Below, piece by piece: positions 1 through 7,914 of a stretch of DNA of 42,243 nt. The DNA is from Rhodopirellula sp. (GTDB taxonomy: Bacteria > Planctomycetota > Planctomycetia > Pirellulales > Pirellulaceae): the NCBI GenBank assembly GCA_002701385.1, contig NZVD01000060.1, positions 1 to 42,243 on the forward strand. The letters run 5' to 3'. The first letter of the stretch is position 1, and every line of letters begins with the position of its first letter. A model generated the notes under the pieces. It was not told the origin of the DNA. It saw only the letters and a program-made list of their open reading frames with translations, and did not search any database. The position numbers were made by a program, and so were the translations under genes.

Positions 1-90
1 CCTTCTTCTTGGCTACCTTCTTCTTGGCTACCTTCTTCTTGGCTACCTTCTTCTTGGCTACCTTCTTCTTGGCTACCTTCTTCTTTGCTA
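1..90. repeat. 15-nt tandem repeat array inside the lysine-rich gene
   Basis: Five exact head-to-tail copies of CCTTCTTCTTGGCTA fill 1-75, followed by a sixth copy with one change (76-90). The unit is five codons long (KKKVA on the minus strand), so copy-number change would keep frame and only alter tail length. The array may continue past the window edge. Confidence 0.9.
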
Positions 91-127
91 CCTTTTTACG
101 CTTAGGAGCTGCTTTCTTTTTGGCCAC
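1..127 (-). CDS. Lysine-rich histone H1-like protein, 3' end outside window
   Basis: Reading leftwards from a GTG at 127, the visible 42 codons give a chain made almost only of Lys, Ala and Val. It opens MAKKKAAPKRKK and then repeats a KKKVA pentad to the window edge. A purine-rich ribosome binding site (GGAGGA, complement of 135-140) lies 7 nt upstream, which fixes the GTG as start. The composition matches the C-terminal tail of histone H1 and bacterial AlgP/Hc1-like proteins, so non-specific DNA or RNA binding in the nucleoid is likely. A second protein with the same opening (MAKKKA) is at 30966-31376. The rest of the gene, including any folded domain, is not visible, so the family is uncertain. 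Confidence 0.72.
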   Translation of the reverse strand, partial: MAKKKAAPKRKKVAKKKVAKKKVAKKKVAKKKVAKKKVAKKK

Positions 128-409
128 GTTTATGTCCTCCGAAAATGTTCTACAGGTTGCTCGATTCGCAAGTGGTTGAAGTCTTATTCTGTATCAACAT
201 TATGCAAACAACCCCAAAGTCATTCACTCTTGTGTTACGACTCAGTAAAGAATCGCTTAACAATTTAAATATCAACAATAGTATTTGTAAGCATCATCGG
301 AATTAATGCAATGGTTTTTTAACATTATTTCCATTGTGCTAAATTTCTAACTTCTTTTGTTGAGCAGTTATTAGACGGTACAACAGGTCACCGACGCAAT
401 GGTAGTTTC

Positions 410-1552
410 TTAAAAGTAACGGCCGACCATTCTTTGCAGTGTTTGATAAGACGAGTAAGCCAACATCAAAAACATAATTGCAATGAACATCATTTGCATT
501 TGCAGGCCGATCAATCCAGAGATCACCCCACAAACAATCGATACTTTTAGTGACTTGATCACAGCATTCGGTGTACCACTAAGTACGAATAATTCCCGAG
601 TGATCTGGCCACCATCGAGTGGGTAAACAGGAATTAAATTCATGACTGCCCAAAACAATCCCACCTGCACGAAGCCGAAAACAAACACCCGAAGAAATTC
701 ATTTTCAATCTCAACAGAAGCCTGATGTCGGAGGCGTACGCTCGACCACAGAATCAGTTTCCCCTCACCATCATCTGCTCGTAATAAAGCTTCTTGTGCC
801 GCTCCGGTAAAGTGCTCTACCATGTCCCTGGGAACATATCTGCGTATCGGCTCCAATACCTCCGGTAAAAGCTCAAGAGACTCCCATGCCGGAACTGCTA
901 ATGGCTCAGACGCATCAATTCGGCTTTCGTAGTCGCTGAGTTCCTGCTGCGTAATCAGGCCATCTTGGTTTGTATCGGCCAAACGTAAACGAGCCTGATA
1001 GACTGTAGCAAATTCAGGTATCGCTCGAAAAGGAAGCAAACTCCCTTCCACCTGTTCGATCTCATTCAGAACACCCATGGGATCTGCGGTCCAATGGGCT
1101 GGCACTCCAATAAATCGTGTAACGAATCCATCCGTCTTGCCTAATCCCCGAAGAAGGATGACCAGAAGAATCGCTGACAATAGCTGTACACCCGGCCCCA
1201 TGGCAGTGACAAAGATCTTAGATCGTGACGAATAATCTTTTCCAAATCCGACGTAATTGGAAATCGAATCCGGTGCTGCTAATCCTCCAAAATGATAGAG
1301 AACAATATGAGACCGGATACCGCACTTTCGAAATGCTAGAGCGTGACCTAATTCGTGAATCAGAATGGAAAGAAAAATTGCACTAGCAAAACCTAATACG
1401 GGCAACGGTTCGCGTCCAATCGGCAAACTAAGTAACGCCGCAATAGCCCAAAACCCTGGGTGGATCCGAACAGGAATTCCAAGACATAGGAAATTCAAAT
1501 CAAAATCGGTTTGCTTTGGTTCACCTAATAACACACTCGCACCACTTTTCAC
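410..1552 (-). CDS. Membrane site-2-type zinc metalloprotease (M50) with EF-hand
   Basis: This 380-residue membrane protein carries the two hallmarks of M50 (site-2 protease) intramembrane metalloproteases. HELGH at residues 66-70 lies in a hydrophobic helix and supplies two zinc ligands and the catalytic Glu. NLIPVYPLDGGQ at 305-316 is the second motif, with the third metal-binding Asp. Further hydrophobic stretches lie at about 34-48, 112-135, 285-308 and 335-368. Between the two catalytic halves sits a soluble insert of roughly 140 residues with a canonical EF-hand loop, DTNQDGLITQQE (193-204), which suggests calcium binding. The gene follows lpxB by 49 nt on the same strand and may be co-transcribed with it. 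The substrate is unknown; such enzymes usually cleave anti-sigma factors or other membrane proteins. Confidence 0.85.
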   Translation of the reverse strand: MKSGASVLLGEPKQTDFDLNFLCLGIPVRIHPGFWAIAALLSLPIGREPLPVLGFASAIFLSILIHELGHALAFRKCGIRSHIVLYHFGGLAAPDSISNYVGFGKDYSSRSKIFVTAMGPGVQLLSAILLVILLRGLGKTDGFVTRFIGVPAHWTADPMGVLNEIEQVEGSLLPFRAIPEFATVYQARLRLADTNQDGLITQQELSDYESRIDASEPLAVPAWESLELLPEVLEPIRRYVPRDMVEHFTGAAQEALLRADDGEGKLILWSSVRLRHQASVEIENEFLRVFVFGFVQVGLFWAVMNLIPVYPLDGGQITRELFVLSGTPNAVIKSLKVSIVCGVISGLIGLQMQMMFIAIMFLMLAYSSYQTLQRMVGRYF

Positions 1553-1601
1553 TCATAAACCGACAAAGACATCAGCACGTCTGGTGACATGATCTATCTT
1601 A

Positions 1602-2816
1602 TTATGCCGCAGTTTTGCTTGTTCGTCGTGATTGTCCGGTCAGAGATTCCAGAATGAAAGTAGCGGCACGCTGAGACGCTCCCGGATGACCGTACATTTC
1701 TGACAAAGTCGCTAACTGAGATACCGTTTCCTGGTACTGTTGCTCGTCGGTCAGCCAGTCAACGATGTGTTGAGCCACTTCGTCTGACTTATCGGTGCAT
1801 GTAGGATACTCCGGCATGGGAATATCTTCGCAATCCGGGTCATCCGGACGCCAGGCTTCCTTCAATGGTTCGAAGGGTTTCGAAGAAGCAATCAGATTAA
1901 CTAACGTGATATAGCGTACGTTTACCATGAGCCGAGCATAACGATGCATCAGTTTACTCATGTGATACAGAATCACGGTCGGCTTCCCGTGATACATCAA
2001 CTCAAGCGATACACTCCCGGAGCAAGCCATACAACAAGTTGCAGCCTGCATCAATTCAGGAGTCCTAGCTGTATAAACTTCGATATCCAATGACAATGGT
2101 TGGGTCAGAGTCCGAGCGAACTCTGCCTGTGACTCTTTAAACGCCGCGATCGCAAATCGCACGTCAGGTACCTGCTTTTGAATCTGAGCGGCAGCACTAA
2201 GGAACCAGGGTAATTGAGATTCCACTTCCTGGGTTCTCGAACCGGGGAGGATCGTAACAAGAGGACGCGGATCTGAGCGTAGCTTCGTCAGGAAATTCTG
2301 ATCTGCCTGATGAGTGACAAGTTCATCAAAAAACGGGTGGCCGACATACTTAGCATCGCAACCGCGATCCCGATACCACTTCTCTTCAAACGGGAGCTTA
2401 CACAATGCATGCGAGACATTACGTCGCATTTTCCGAATTCGCCAAGGCGCCCAAGCCCAAAGCTGAGGCACGCCATAGTAGTAAACCGGAATGCCATGAC
2501 GACGCGCTCGTTTAGCAATCGCCCAGTTGAAACCCGGATAGTCTATCAAAACCACCGCATCGATCTCGTTCTCTTTAAAGTATCTCTCCGCCTGACGAGC
2601 AAATCCGATGAAGCGATGTAAATTCAAGAGAACGCGGACGAAAAACATTACTGCGAATTGTGTCAAATCAAACAGTAATTCGCAGCCTGCTTTTTGCATG
2701 AGCGGGCCGCCGAACCCAACACATTCAATTTCGGGATCGTATTGTTTCAATTCCTGAATCAGATTGGAACCGTGCAAATCTCCACTCGGCTCACCAACTG
2801 AAAAGAATATCTTCAT
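1602..2816 (-). CDS. lpxB: Lipid-A-disaccharide synthase
   Basis: The product (404 aa, close to the usual LpxB length) condenses UDP-2,3-diacylglucosamine with lipid X to form the lipid A disaccharide at the inner face of the cytoplasmic membrane. The N-terminal signature FFSVGEPSGDLHGSNL is characteristic of LpxB. The GT-B glycosyltransferase fold is supported by the central ILPGSRTQEVESQLPWFL segment and by the conserved CSGSVSLELMYHGKPTVILY stretch, which corresponds to the UDP-sugar site. The start is the ATG at 2816 directly before this signature. The gene implies a lipid A-bearing outer membrane. The M50 protease gene lies 49 nt downstream. The last 15 or so residues are basic and poorly conserved. 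Confidence 0.93.
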   Translation of the reverse strand: MKIFFSVGEPSGDLHGSNLIQELKQYDPEIECVGFGGPLMQKAGCELLFDLTQFAVMFFVRVLLNLHRFIGFARQAERYFKENEIDAVVLIDYPGFNWAIAKRARRHGIPVYYYGVPQLWAWAPWRIRKMRRNVSHALCKLPFEEKWYRDRGCDAKYVGHPFFDELVTHQADQNFLTKLRSDPRPLVTILPGSRTQEVESQLPWFLSAAAQIQKQVPDVRFAIAAFKESQAEFARTLTQPLSLDIEVYTARTPELMQAATCCMACSGSVSLELMYHGKPTVILYHMSKLMHRYARLMVNVRYITLVNLIASSKPFEPLKEAWRPDDPDCEDIPMPEYPTCTDKSDEVAQHIVDWLTDEQQYQETVSQLATLSEMYGHPGASQRAATFILESLTGQSRRTSKTAA

Positions 2817-3259
2817 GACAATTACTATTCCTATCCAAAAAGTGATTCTGCATCACCCTGACAACAATGGAGGAATTATCAACAATCCACCCTTCTGGCG
2901 GTAGAGCAGATTTAGTATTCACCACGGGTTGGGAGTACCCTTAGCCTGGACTTCAATGCGGTGATGCTCATGGCAACATTTTGATGCGTTTTTTGCAGGT
3001 CTTAGGGCTGCAGCTCATTAGCTTGCCGCTTTTGAAAATGCACGAAGTCACCACTCGACTCTTCATCTTTGCAGAATTTTTGGTAACCATCCTGAGTTTA
3101 TTCCTGTAAGTGCTCTTCTTCGCGTTGTGTCAACTGAACTAATCAGACAGATGCGTAACAAATGAATATCCCCTCCAAAACGGGATTGTTCTTGTCTCGA
3201 AGTATTTGGTGTAATTGCAAATCCACTCGCTAAAACTCTAATGCAAGAAGGACCACTTT
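2817..3259. other. 443-nt intergenic region, lpxB to methyltransferase (divergent)
   Basis: This gap separates two divergently transcribed genes and should hold both promoters. I find no convincing hairpin, RNA gene or operator in it. The only coding-like item is a 41-codon hydrophobic reading frame at 2984-3109, listed separately. Confidence 0.5.
2984..3109 (+). CDS. Possible small hydrophobic peptide (41 aa)
   Basis: An ATG at 2984 opens a 41-residue frame that starts MRFLQVLGLQLISLPLLK and ends in a second hydrophobic stretch, LFIFAEFLVTILSLFL, before TAA. The two hydrophobic segments flank a short charged linker (KMHEVTTR), as in small hairpin-like membrane peptides. There is no good ribosome binding site and no homolog that I recognise. 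Chance is a real possibility at this length, so this is only a candidate. Confidence 0.2.
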   Translation: MRFLQVLGLQLISLPLLKMHEVTTRLFIFAEFLVTILSLFL

Positions 3260-4048
3260 ATGCATCTCCCCCAAAGAAAACGAAACGGAATGGCATTCGG
3301 TATTGATCCAACTCGAAAAGAGTTTTTTAGTCTCCGGCAAGCTCGTTACGATGCGTTAGCAGATAATATCGCTCAATTATCTCGTAACGCAAGAAAAGAA
3401 GGCCAACGCCTTCAGTTGCTTGATATAGGGCCTTTTAAAGGCACCACTTATATGCACTTGCAAGGCCGGGATGGAGTTGAAAATATTGATCTTTCGATCG
3501 CAGAACTCCGAATGAATGATGACCTTTATGGAAAAGAGAAAGTGAAATCATTCTTCATCGGTGACTTAACGAAAGGGTATCCAGAAATTGCATCCGATTC
3601 CTATGACGTTGTCGTGTGTGAGCAGGTCCTAGAGCATTTGTCCGAATTAAACATTGCCATGAAAACAATTGAACGAGTACTTAAGCCGGGAGGCACGGCA
3701 ATTGTTGGCGTGCCAATTTTTCCACCGGGGATTCCCCCTATTCGACGATACGGTCAGCCTGTTTGGGATAAAATCGTGCCCTTCGCGAAAAAACATCGCG
3801 GTCATATTCAAACATTCTCTAAACGCGGCTTTATTGAAATTTTTGAATCAAACACTACTCTAAAGGCCACCCATTGCCGGGGCTTCCGAATCATTTCAGG
3901 AGGTATCTTGAGATTTTTGGAGAACTACCAATGGTACTGGAAGATGTGTCGTGCAATTGGTCGGTTGCTACCGAGTTTTTGCATCGAGATACAGGTCTTA
4001 TTCGAGAAACCCAGTGCCCCCGCTTCTGTTAAAAAAATGGCTGCTTGA
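3260..4048 (+). CDS. SAM-dependent methyltransferase, class I (type 11)
   Basis: The 262-residue product has a Rossmann-like class I methyltransferase core. Motif I is degenerate but recognisable as LLDIGPFKG (residues 50-58). An acidic residue follows at NIDLS, the motif-II-like DVVVCEQVLEHL appears at about 117-128, and VLKPGGTAIVGVP is the typical post-core strand of the Methyltransf_11 family. The C-terminal third (about 190-262) is aromatic and basic and gives no further clue to the substrate. An AAGGA lies about 8 nt before the ATG at 3260; a second ATG at 3290 is possible. The gene stands alone between two gaps. A role in polysaccharide, lipid or quinone methylation cannot be told from sequence. 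Confidence 0.78.
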   Translation: MHLPQRKRNGMAFGIDPTRKEFFSLRQARYDALADNIAQLSRNARKEGQRLQLLDIGPFKGTTYMHLQGRDGVENIDLSIAELRMNDDLYGKEKVKSFFIGDLTKGYPEIASDSYDVVVCEQVLEHLSELNIAMKTIERVLKPGGTAIVGVPIFPPGIPPIRRYGQPVWDKIVPFAKKHRGHIQTFSKRGFIEIFESNTTLKATHCRGFRIISGGILRFLENYQWYWKMCRAIGRLLPSFCIEIQVLFEKPSAPASVKKMAA

Positions 4049-4231
4049 TCTAACTTTCCACGTCTGCATACCTATGTTCGTTTACCATCAGAATTAGCTT
4101 TTCAGCGTTGGGCTTTCCAAAATAGAACAACGATAAGAGGAAGCTATGGTGAAAAATTCACCCAGCTAGTCTGAATGAAATACCTCTAGGCGACGGCTGT
4201 TGGAATACTGGAACGGCCTGTTCCCAATTAA

Positions 4232-4263
4232 ATATTCTCTCGTAGCTACCGACGAGAGAATAT
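4232..4263. repeat. Perfect 12-bp inverted repeat (hairpin)
   Basis: The arms ATATTCTCTCGT (4232-4243) and ACGAGAGAATAT (4252-4263) are exact reverse complements with an 8-nt loop. No T-run follows on either strand, so it is not a classical intrinsic terminator. It lies 184 nt past the methyltransferase stop and 33 nt past the end of the broken minus-strand frames. It could be a transcript-end stabilising hairpin or a factor-dependent terminator. Confidence 0.7.
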
Positions 4264-4295
4264 CCGCACTGTATAGTTGGGGAGAAAGATAGCGG

Positions 4296-4868
4296 TCAAC
4301 CGGGATTGTTGCGTAGACGATATTGTATGGGTTCGTCAGTAGACACCTGATTTGAATTTAGAGTGACCGTCAGGAAATGAACATTCTCAGGATGCCCCTT
4401 AAGGGAAGACGAACAATTTTGACTCTGAATATTAGCAAGCGAAGATTTGTTGTTAGTCTCACTCAAGCCTGAATCGCTAGCATAGTAAAGTTTTGCAGGT
4501 GAGATGTTGTACTCGTTACTGTAATACTCCTTCACTACTTTCTTCGTGCTGATGTATTTCTCTTTTGTTTGATTGCTCTTCTAGAGGCTCCGCATCGCTA
4601 AACAAGAATGCCTCCAACAAAAGCTACTCCTCCGCAGCAATACCACTCTGGAACCATGCACTTTCTTTCTCCTCAGTGCGCAGGCTCAACCACCTGTAAC
4701 TCTTTCCGGATTGGAGGCGATGAATAAGATTTTGAGATAAGTTCTCTAGCTTTTTTCGACCACTTCCAAATTGATTCATCACTTTGCAGAATCTCTTTTC
4801 AGATGTTTGTATATTGCTTCTTCCAATTCAGATTCAGAAGTAAACAATCCAAAGAATTCATAAGCCAT
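4296..4868 (-). pseudogene. Candidate decayed gene, unknown family
   Basis: Reading leftwards, an ATG at 4868 with an AAAAGGA ribosome binding site starts a plausible protein (MAYEFFGLFTSESELEEAIY) that stops after 29 residues at 4779. A frame one base away carries on with protein-like sequence (KRFCKVMNQFGSGRKKLENL and onward), stops once at a TAG at 4624-4626, and then stays open for 39 further codons. The first frame then resumes as an open stretch to a stop at 4296. Two frame changes plus one in-frame stop over about 190 codons suggest a single gene that has decayed. The ATG overlapping the first TGA (TGATG) also allows a reading as separate small genes. I do not recognise the family. Confidence 0.33.
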
Positions 4869-5053
4869 CGTTGTGTCCTTTTCTCTTCGTTACGCTTCGT
4901 CTGATTGGTTTAGGTAGTACAGCGTTTGTCCCTCCTGAAGCTCAAGAGCGTATTGCCACTTGGAATCAATGTCGAATTGGAGTGTCAGTAGCACATCATG
5001 GGATGTTAAGATGTCTGTTTGCTAAGAATCCTTCGAATTGATCTGCTCGGACT

Positions 5054-6070
5054 ATGACCAAACTCATTCAAAGATATCTATTGGTTTGGTTGTCTTTACT
5101 ATCACTTGCCGCTTACTACTGGCCGCAAACGGGGATTTCCTTTGATCCGTGGGTTCATACATCCCAGTTGCCATACCTCATCATCGTTACGATGTTTGGC
5201 GTTGGCTGGATGCTGCCGATTGACGAGATCAAGAAAGTTGCGTCTCGATGGCCAACCATTATCGGGGGCACACTTACTCAATTTTTAGTCATGCCGATGT
5301 TGGCACTCGGCATAGGAATCGCTTTTGGCCTTCAGGGAGATATGCTCGTCGGCGTCATTCTGGTTGGATGTGTCCCCGGCGCCATGGCTTCGAATGTTCT
5401 CACAATCGTCTCTAAAGGCAATGCAAGTTACAGCGTTAGTTTAACTTCACTCGCCACCCTGCTCTCTCCAATTGCCGTGCCCACGATGCTGGCGATCTCA
5501 GCTAGTTTTGTTGACGCCAGTACTTTGGAAGTACTGGAAGGTGCTAATGATGATTCGGGCAGTGTCTACCTGACGTCTGGCATTAAGTTACTTAAATGGG
5601 TCGTCATCCCAGTGATCGCTGGATTTCTGATGGGGCGTTTGCTACCGCAGTATGAACAACAAGCCAAAGTCATTGGGTCTAATGTCGCGAATCTGGCCAT
5701 CCTGCTGATTATTGCGACTGTGGTCGGAGCATCCCGGGAGAAGCTCGCAACCTTACCGCTGCTGGTTTTCACCTGTCTGCTACTAATTAATATTTTTGGC
5801 TATCTTGGCGGATTCACTGGTGGGACATTGATGAAACTGCCTCATCCGATGAAACGAGCGTTAACACTGGAGGTGGGAATGCAAAATGCAGGATTGGGTG
5901 CCACACTCGCCACGGAATTATTCACCAGTCCGGATTCTCTGGTCTCCATTGCCCCCGCTTTTTATACATTTTTTTGTATGTTTACCGGCACCATCCTGGC
6001 TTGGTACTGGAGCTCGAAACACGTGCAGGAATCATCAGATGAATCCGTGGACGAGGCTCAGCCTGCATGA
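5054..6070 (+). CDS. BASS-family sodium-dependent transporter (bile acid:Na+ symporter family)
   Basis: The 338-residue protein is strongly hydrophobic, with about nine to ten predicted membrane helices in the pattern of the BASS/SBF fold. Family-typical features are the GVILVGCVPGAMASNVLTIV segment (about residues 100-119), which resembles the conserved GCxPGGxxSN motif around a sodium site, the following serine-rich SLTSLATLLSPIAVP helix, and the second-half motif EVGMQNAGLGATLA. BASS proteins move organic anions such as bile acids, pantothenate or keto-acids with sodium; the substrate here cannot be told. The stop overlaps the start of the MFS gene by 4 nt (ATGA), so the two are translationally coupled. 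The last 20 or so residues are acidic and cytosolic. Confidence 0.85.
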   Translation: MTKLIQRYLLVWLSLLSLAAYYWPQTGISFDPWVHTSQLPYLIIVTMFGVGWMLPIDEIKKVASRWPTIIGGTLTQFLVMPMLALGIGIAFGLQGDMLVGVILVGCVPGAMASNVLTIVSKGNASYSVSLTSLATLLSPIAVPTMLAISASFVDASTLEVLEGANDDSGSVYLTSGIKLLKWVVIPVIAGFLMGRLLPQYEQQAKVIGSNVANLAILLIIATVVGASREKLATLPLLVFTCLLLINIFGYLGGFTGGTLMKLPHPMKRALTLEVGMQNAGLGATLATELFTSPDSLVSIAPAFYTFFCMFTGTILAWYWSSKHVQESSDESVDEAQPA

Positions 6071-7368
6071 GCACTTCCGCAAGCCAGCAAGTAGAAATCC
6101 ACGATATTCCTGAAGCCGCTGCTGAACCTCAGGTACAACGTCACAATTTTTTGATCATGGCGCTCTACCAAATCTCTCTGCGTTGCGGATGGATCTTTAA
6201 GACCGAGAGTATCGTCATGCCGGCCTTTCTCGACGCACTTGGGGTTTCCGCCTGGGTGCGAGGTTTTTTGCCTTTATTCAATCGATTTGGCCAGAGTGTT
6301 CCACCGATGCTATTAGCTTCCACTGTTGCTGGGACAAAACAAAAGAAGTCAATCGTCATGTCCACCATGCTATTGTTTTCTGTCTCCTTTTTCGCGATCG
6401 GATTCCTCTGGAATCTGTACGCTCAGGAGAGCTGGATGCCAGCCTTGTTCCTGTTGATCTATGCATTGTTCTTTATGGTCGTAGGTGTTCATAATCTGGC
6501 CGCCCGATCCGTTCAGGGAAAGCTCATCCGCGCTAATCGCAGAGGTCGTCTGATGCTGGCGGGTAATGTTGGTGGAGCCATTGCCTCGGTAGCACTGGCC
6601 TACTTTCTTTTCCCGAAGTGGTTACCTGCTGGTGGGCCTCATGACTTCTTTGGAATGTTTGCCTTTGCCGCCGTGATGTTCATGGTCTCCGCGTTTATCG
6701 CTCTGTTAGTCATTGAGCCGGCCGACCCACGCACAAAACCGACTCAGAGAATTTCGAAAGCGATTCAGGACGCGAAACTGACATTTCAGCAAGATGCTCG
6801 ATTTCGCCGTATCGCTTTGGTGGGAGCCTTAACAAATACTTCCATTATGCTTTTCCCTCATTACCAACCCATCGCCAAAGAATACCTTCACCTATCTCTT
6901 GATAATCTCATGCCGTGGGTCATCGCTCAGAACCTCGGTATGGCCGCCTTTAGTTTGGTGTTAGGCCCCATTGCTGATCTGAAGGGAAACCGAGCCGTCA
7001 TTCGGTTATTACTCATCGTTATGATCGCGACGCCTTTACTAGGTTTATTTCTGATTCATCAGCCCTGGGGAGGGAAAGTCTACTGGATCGTATTTGTCCT
7101 AGTTGGCATGACACCTTTTTCGATCGGCATTCTATTTAATTACACCCTCGAACTGACAGAAGCTTCGAATCACCCTCGATATCTTGCAACGCTGGGACTG
7201 GTCGTTGCCATTCCCGCGGCACTATCTCCCTTAGTCAGCTACTCCATGGACTTTTTTGGCTCCCCGACGCCTCTGTTCTCAGCGGTCGCGATTCTTTTAG
7301 TCATCGCCTGGCTTTTAACTTTTCGCTTACCTGAGCCACGGTATGGAGAGACATTACCGCAAAAGTAA
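6067..7368 (+). CDS. Major facilitator superfamily transporter
   Basis: The product (433 aa) has about twelve hydrophobic helices in two halves separated by a charged loop at about 216-240 (EPADPRTKPTQRISKAIQDA), the layout of MFS carriers. A basic loop, RANRRGRLMLAGNVGG, lies at about 156-171, and a GPIADLKGNRAVIRLL loop recalls the MFS motif A after the first helix pair of the second half. The ATG at 6067 overlaps the BASS stop by 4 nt, so the two transporters form an operon and may handle related compounds. The 3' end overlaps the convergent CYTH gene by 15 nt. The substrate is unknown. Confidence 0.8.
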   Translation: MSTSASQQVEIHDIPEAAAEPQVQRHNFLIMALYQISLRCGWIFKTESIVMPAFLDALGVSAWVRGFLPLFNRFGQSVPPMLLASTVAGTKQKKSIVMSTMLLFSVSFFAIGFLWNLYAQESWMPALFLLIYALFFMVVGVHNLAARSVQGKLIRANRRGRLMLAGNVGGAIASVALAYFLFPKWLPAGGPHDFFGMFAFAAVMFMVSAFIALLVIEPADPRTKPTQRISKAIQDAKLTFQQDARFRRIALVGALTNTSIMLFPHYQPIAKEYLHLSLDNLMPWVIAQNLGMAAFSLVLGPIADLKGNRAVIRLLLIVMIATPLLGLFLIHQPWGGKVYWIVFVLVGMTPFSIGILFNYTLELTEASNHPRYLATLGLVVAIPAALSPLVSYSMDFFGSPTPLFSAVAILLVIAWLLTFRLPEPRYGETLPQK

Positions 7369-7914
7369 ATCCAGATAGCCCACCGTAATTCCATCGCCAA
7401 GACTAAGCGACTCGGAAAGACGGACGAGCAAGTCGGTGGCAGCTTTTAACTCTTCTTTACCCGTGACAATTTCAAACTCGATGAAGAGGCCAAGCCCTTC
7501 CACTTCGTCTAAAGCCACCTCCACCGTTTGATTTTGAAATACCAGCTTGCCTTTTCGGCGTTGCTTAACAACGCTATGAACATAGATAAAGCCAAGTGTT
7601 TGCAGGAATTGTTTCATTGACTCTCCGGAGTCACCGGGATTTTCTACCTGCAGCTCCAATTCCTGCCGGGTCTTCGTCACAGAATCAACGCGAGGCCCCT
7701 TATACGTAAACATTGCCTGATCACCATCAAGCCTGACACGTAATGCTTCATCCGTTTTAGCAAAATCCCGATCCTGAGAAGGATGGTTGAAATAGGCATC
7801 TTCCTGGCGAACGGTTTCCCCCCAGCAGATATCCAACGCCTCTAATCGCGTATGCAATAACTGAGCATCAGACACAGAGAACTTTTGTTCAACTTCATAT
7901 TGCATTGCTAGCAT
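7354..7914 (-). CDS. CYTH-domain protein, class IV adenylate cyclase-like (CyaB)
   Basis: This 186-residue protein opens with the CYTH signature ExExK as YEVEQKF (residues 6-12). It continues with the alternating charged strands that line the triphosphate tunnel: EALRVRLDGDQAMFTYKGP, TRQELELQV, KRRKGKLVFQNQTVEVALDE and GLFIEFEIV. The length and the order of conserved Arg, Lys and Glu residues fit the CyaB/thiamine-triphosphatase/tripolyphosphatase group. Adenylate cyclase, thiamine triphosphatase and inorganic tripolyphosphatase activity are all possible. The start (ATG 7914; a second ATG at 7905) overlaps the thiE stop by 7 nt. That translational coupling to a thiamine phosphate gene makes a thiamine-triphosphatase role worth considering. 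Confidence 0.82.
   Translation of the reverse strand: MLAMQYEVEQKFSVSDAQLLHTRLEALDICWGETVRQEDAYFNHPSQDRDFAKTDEALRVRLDGDQAMFTYKGPRVDSVTKTRQELELQVENPGDSGESMKQFLQTLGFIYVHSVVKQRRKGKLVFQNQTVEVALDEVEGLGLFIEFEIVTGKEELKAATDLLVRLSESLSLGDGITVGYLDLLLR

Larger units (their letters stand above)
4049..5053. other. About 1 kb without an intact gene
   Basis: The stretch holds a perfect 12-bp hairpin (4232-4263) and, on the minus strand, a series of broken reading frames that look like a decayed gene (4296-4868). The final 185 nt before the BASS transporter presumably carry its promoter, but I cannot point to convincing -35/-10 boxes. Confidence 0.5.

Noticed and set aside
1-90. CRISPR-like array at the window edge
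   Set aside because: Repeats are contiguous 15-nt coding units without spacers.
339-533. 64-codon minus-strand frame at the M50 gene end
   Set aside because: It overlaps the 3' part of the protease in another frame and shows no family features.
4049-5053. tRNA or small RNA gene in the 1-kb gap
   Set aside because: The perfect hairpin does not extend to a cloverleaf, and no T-loop or anticodon stem is seen.
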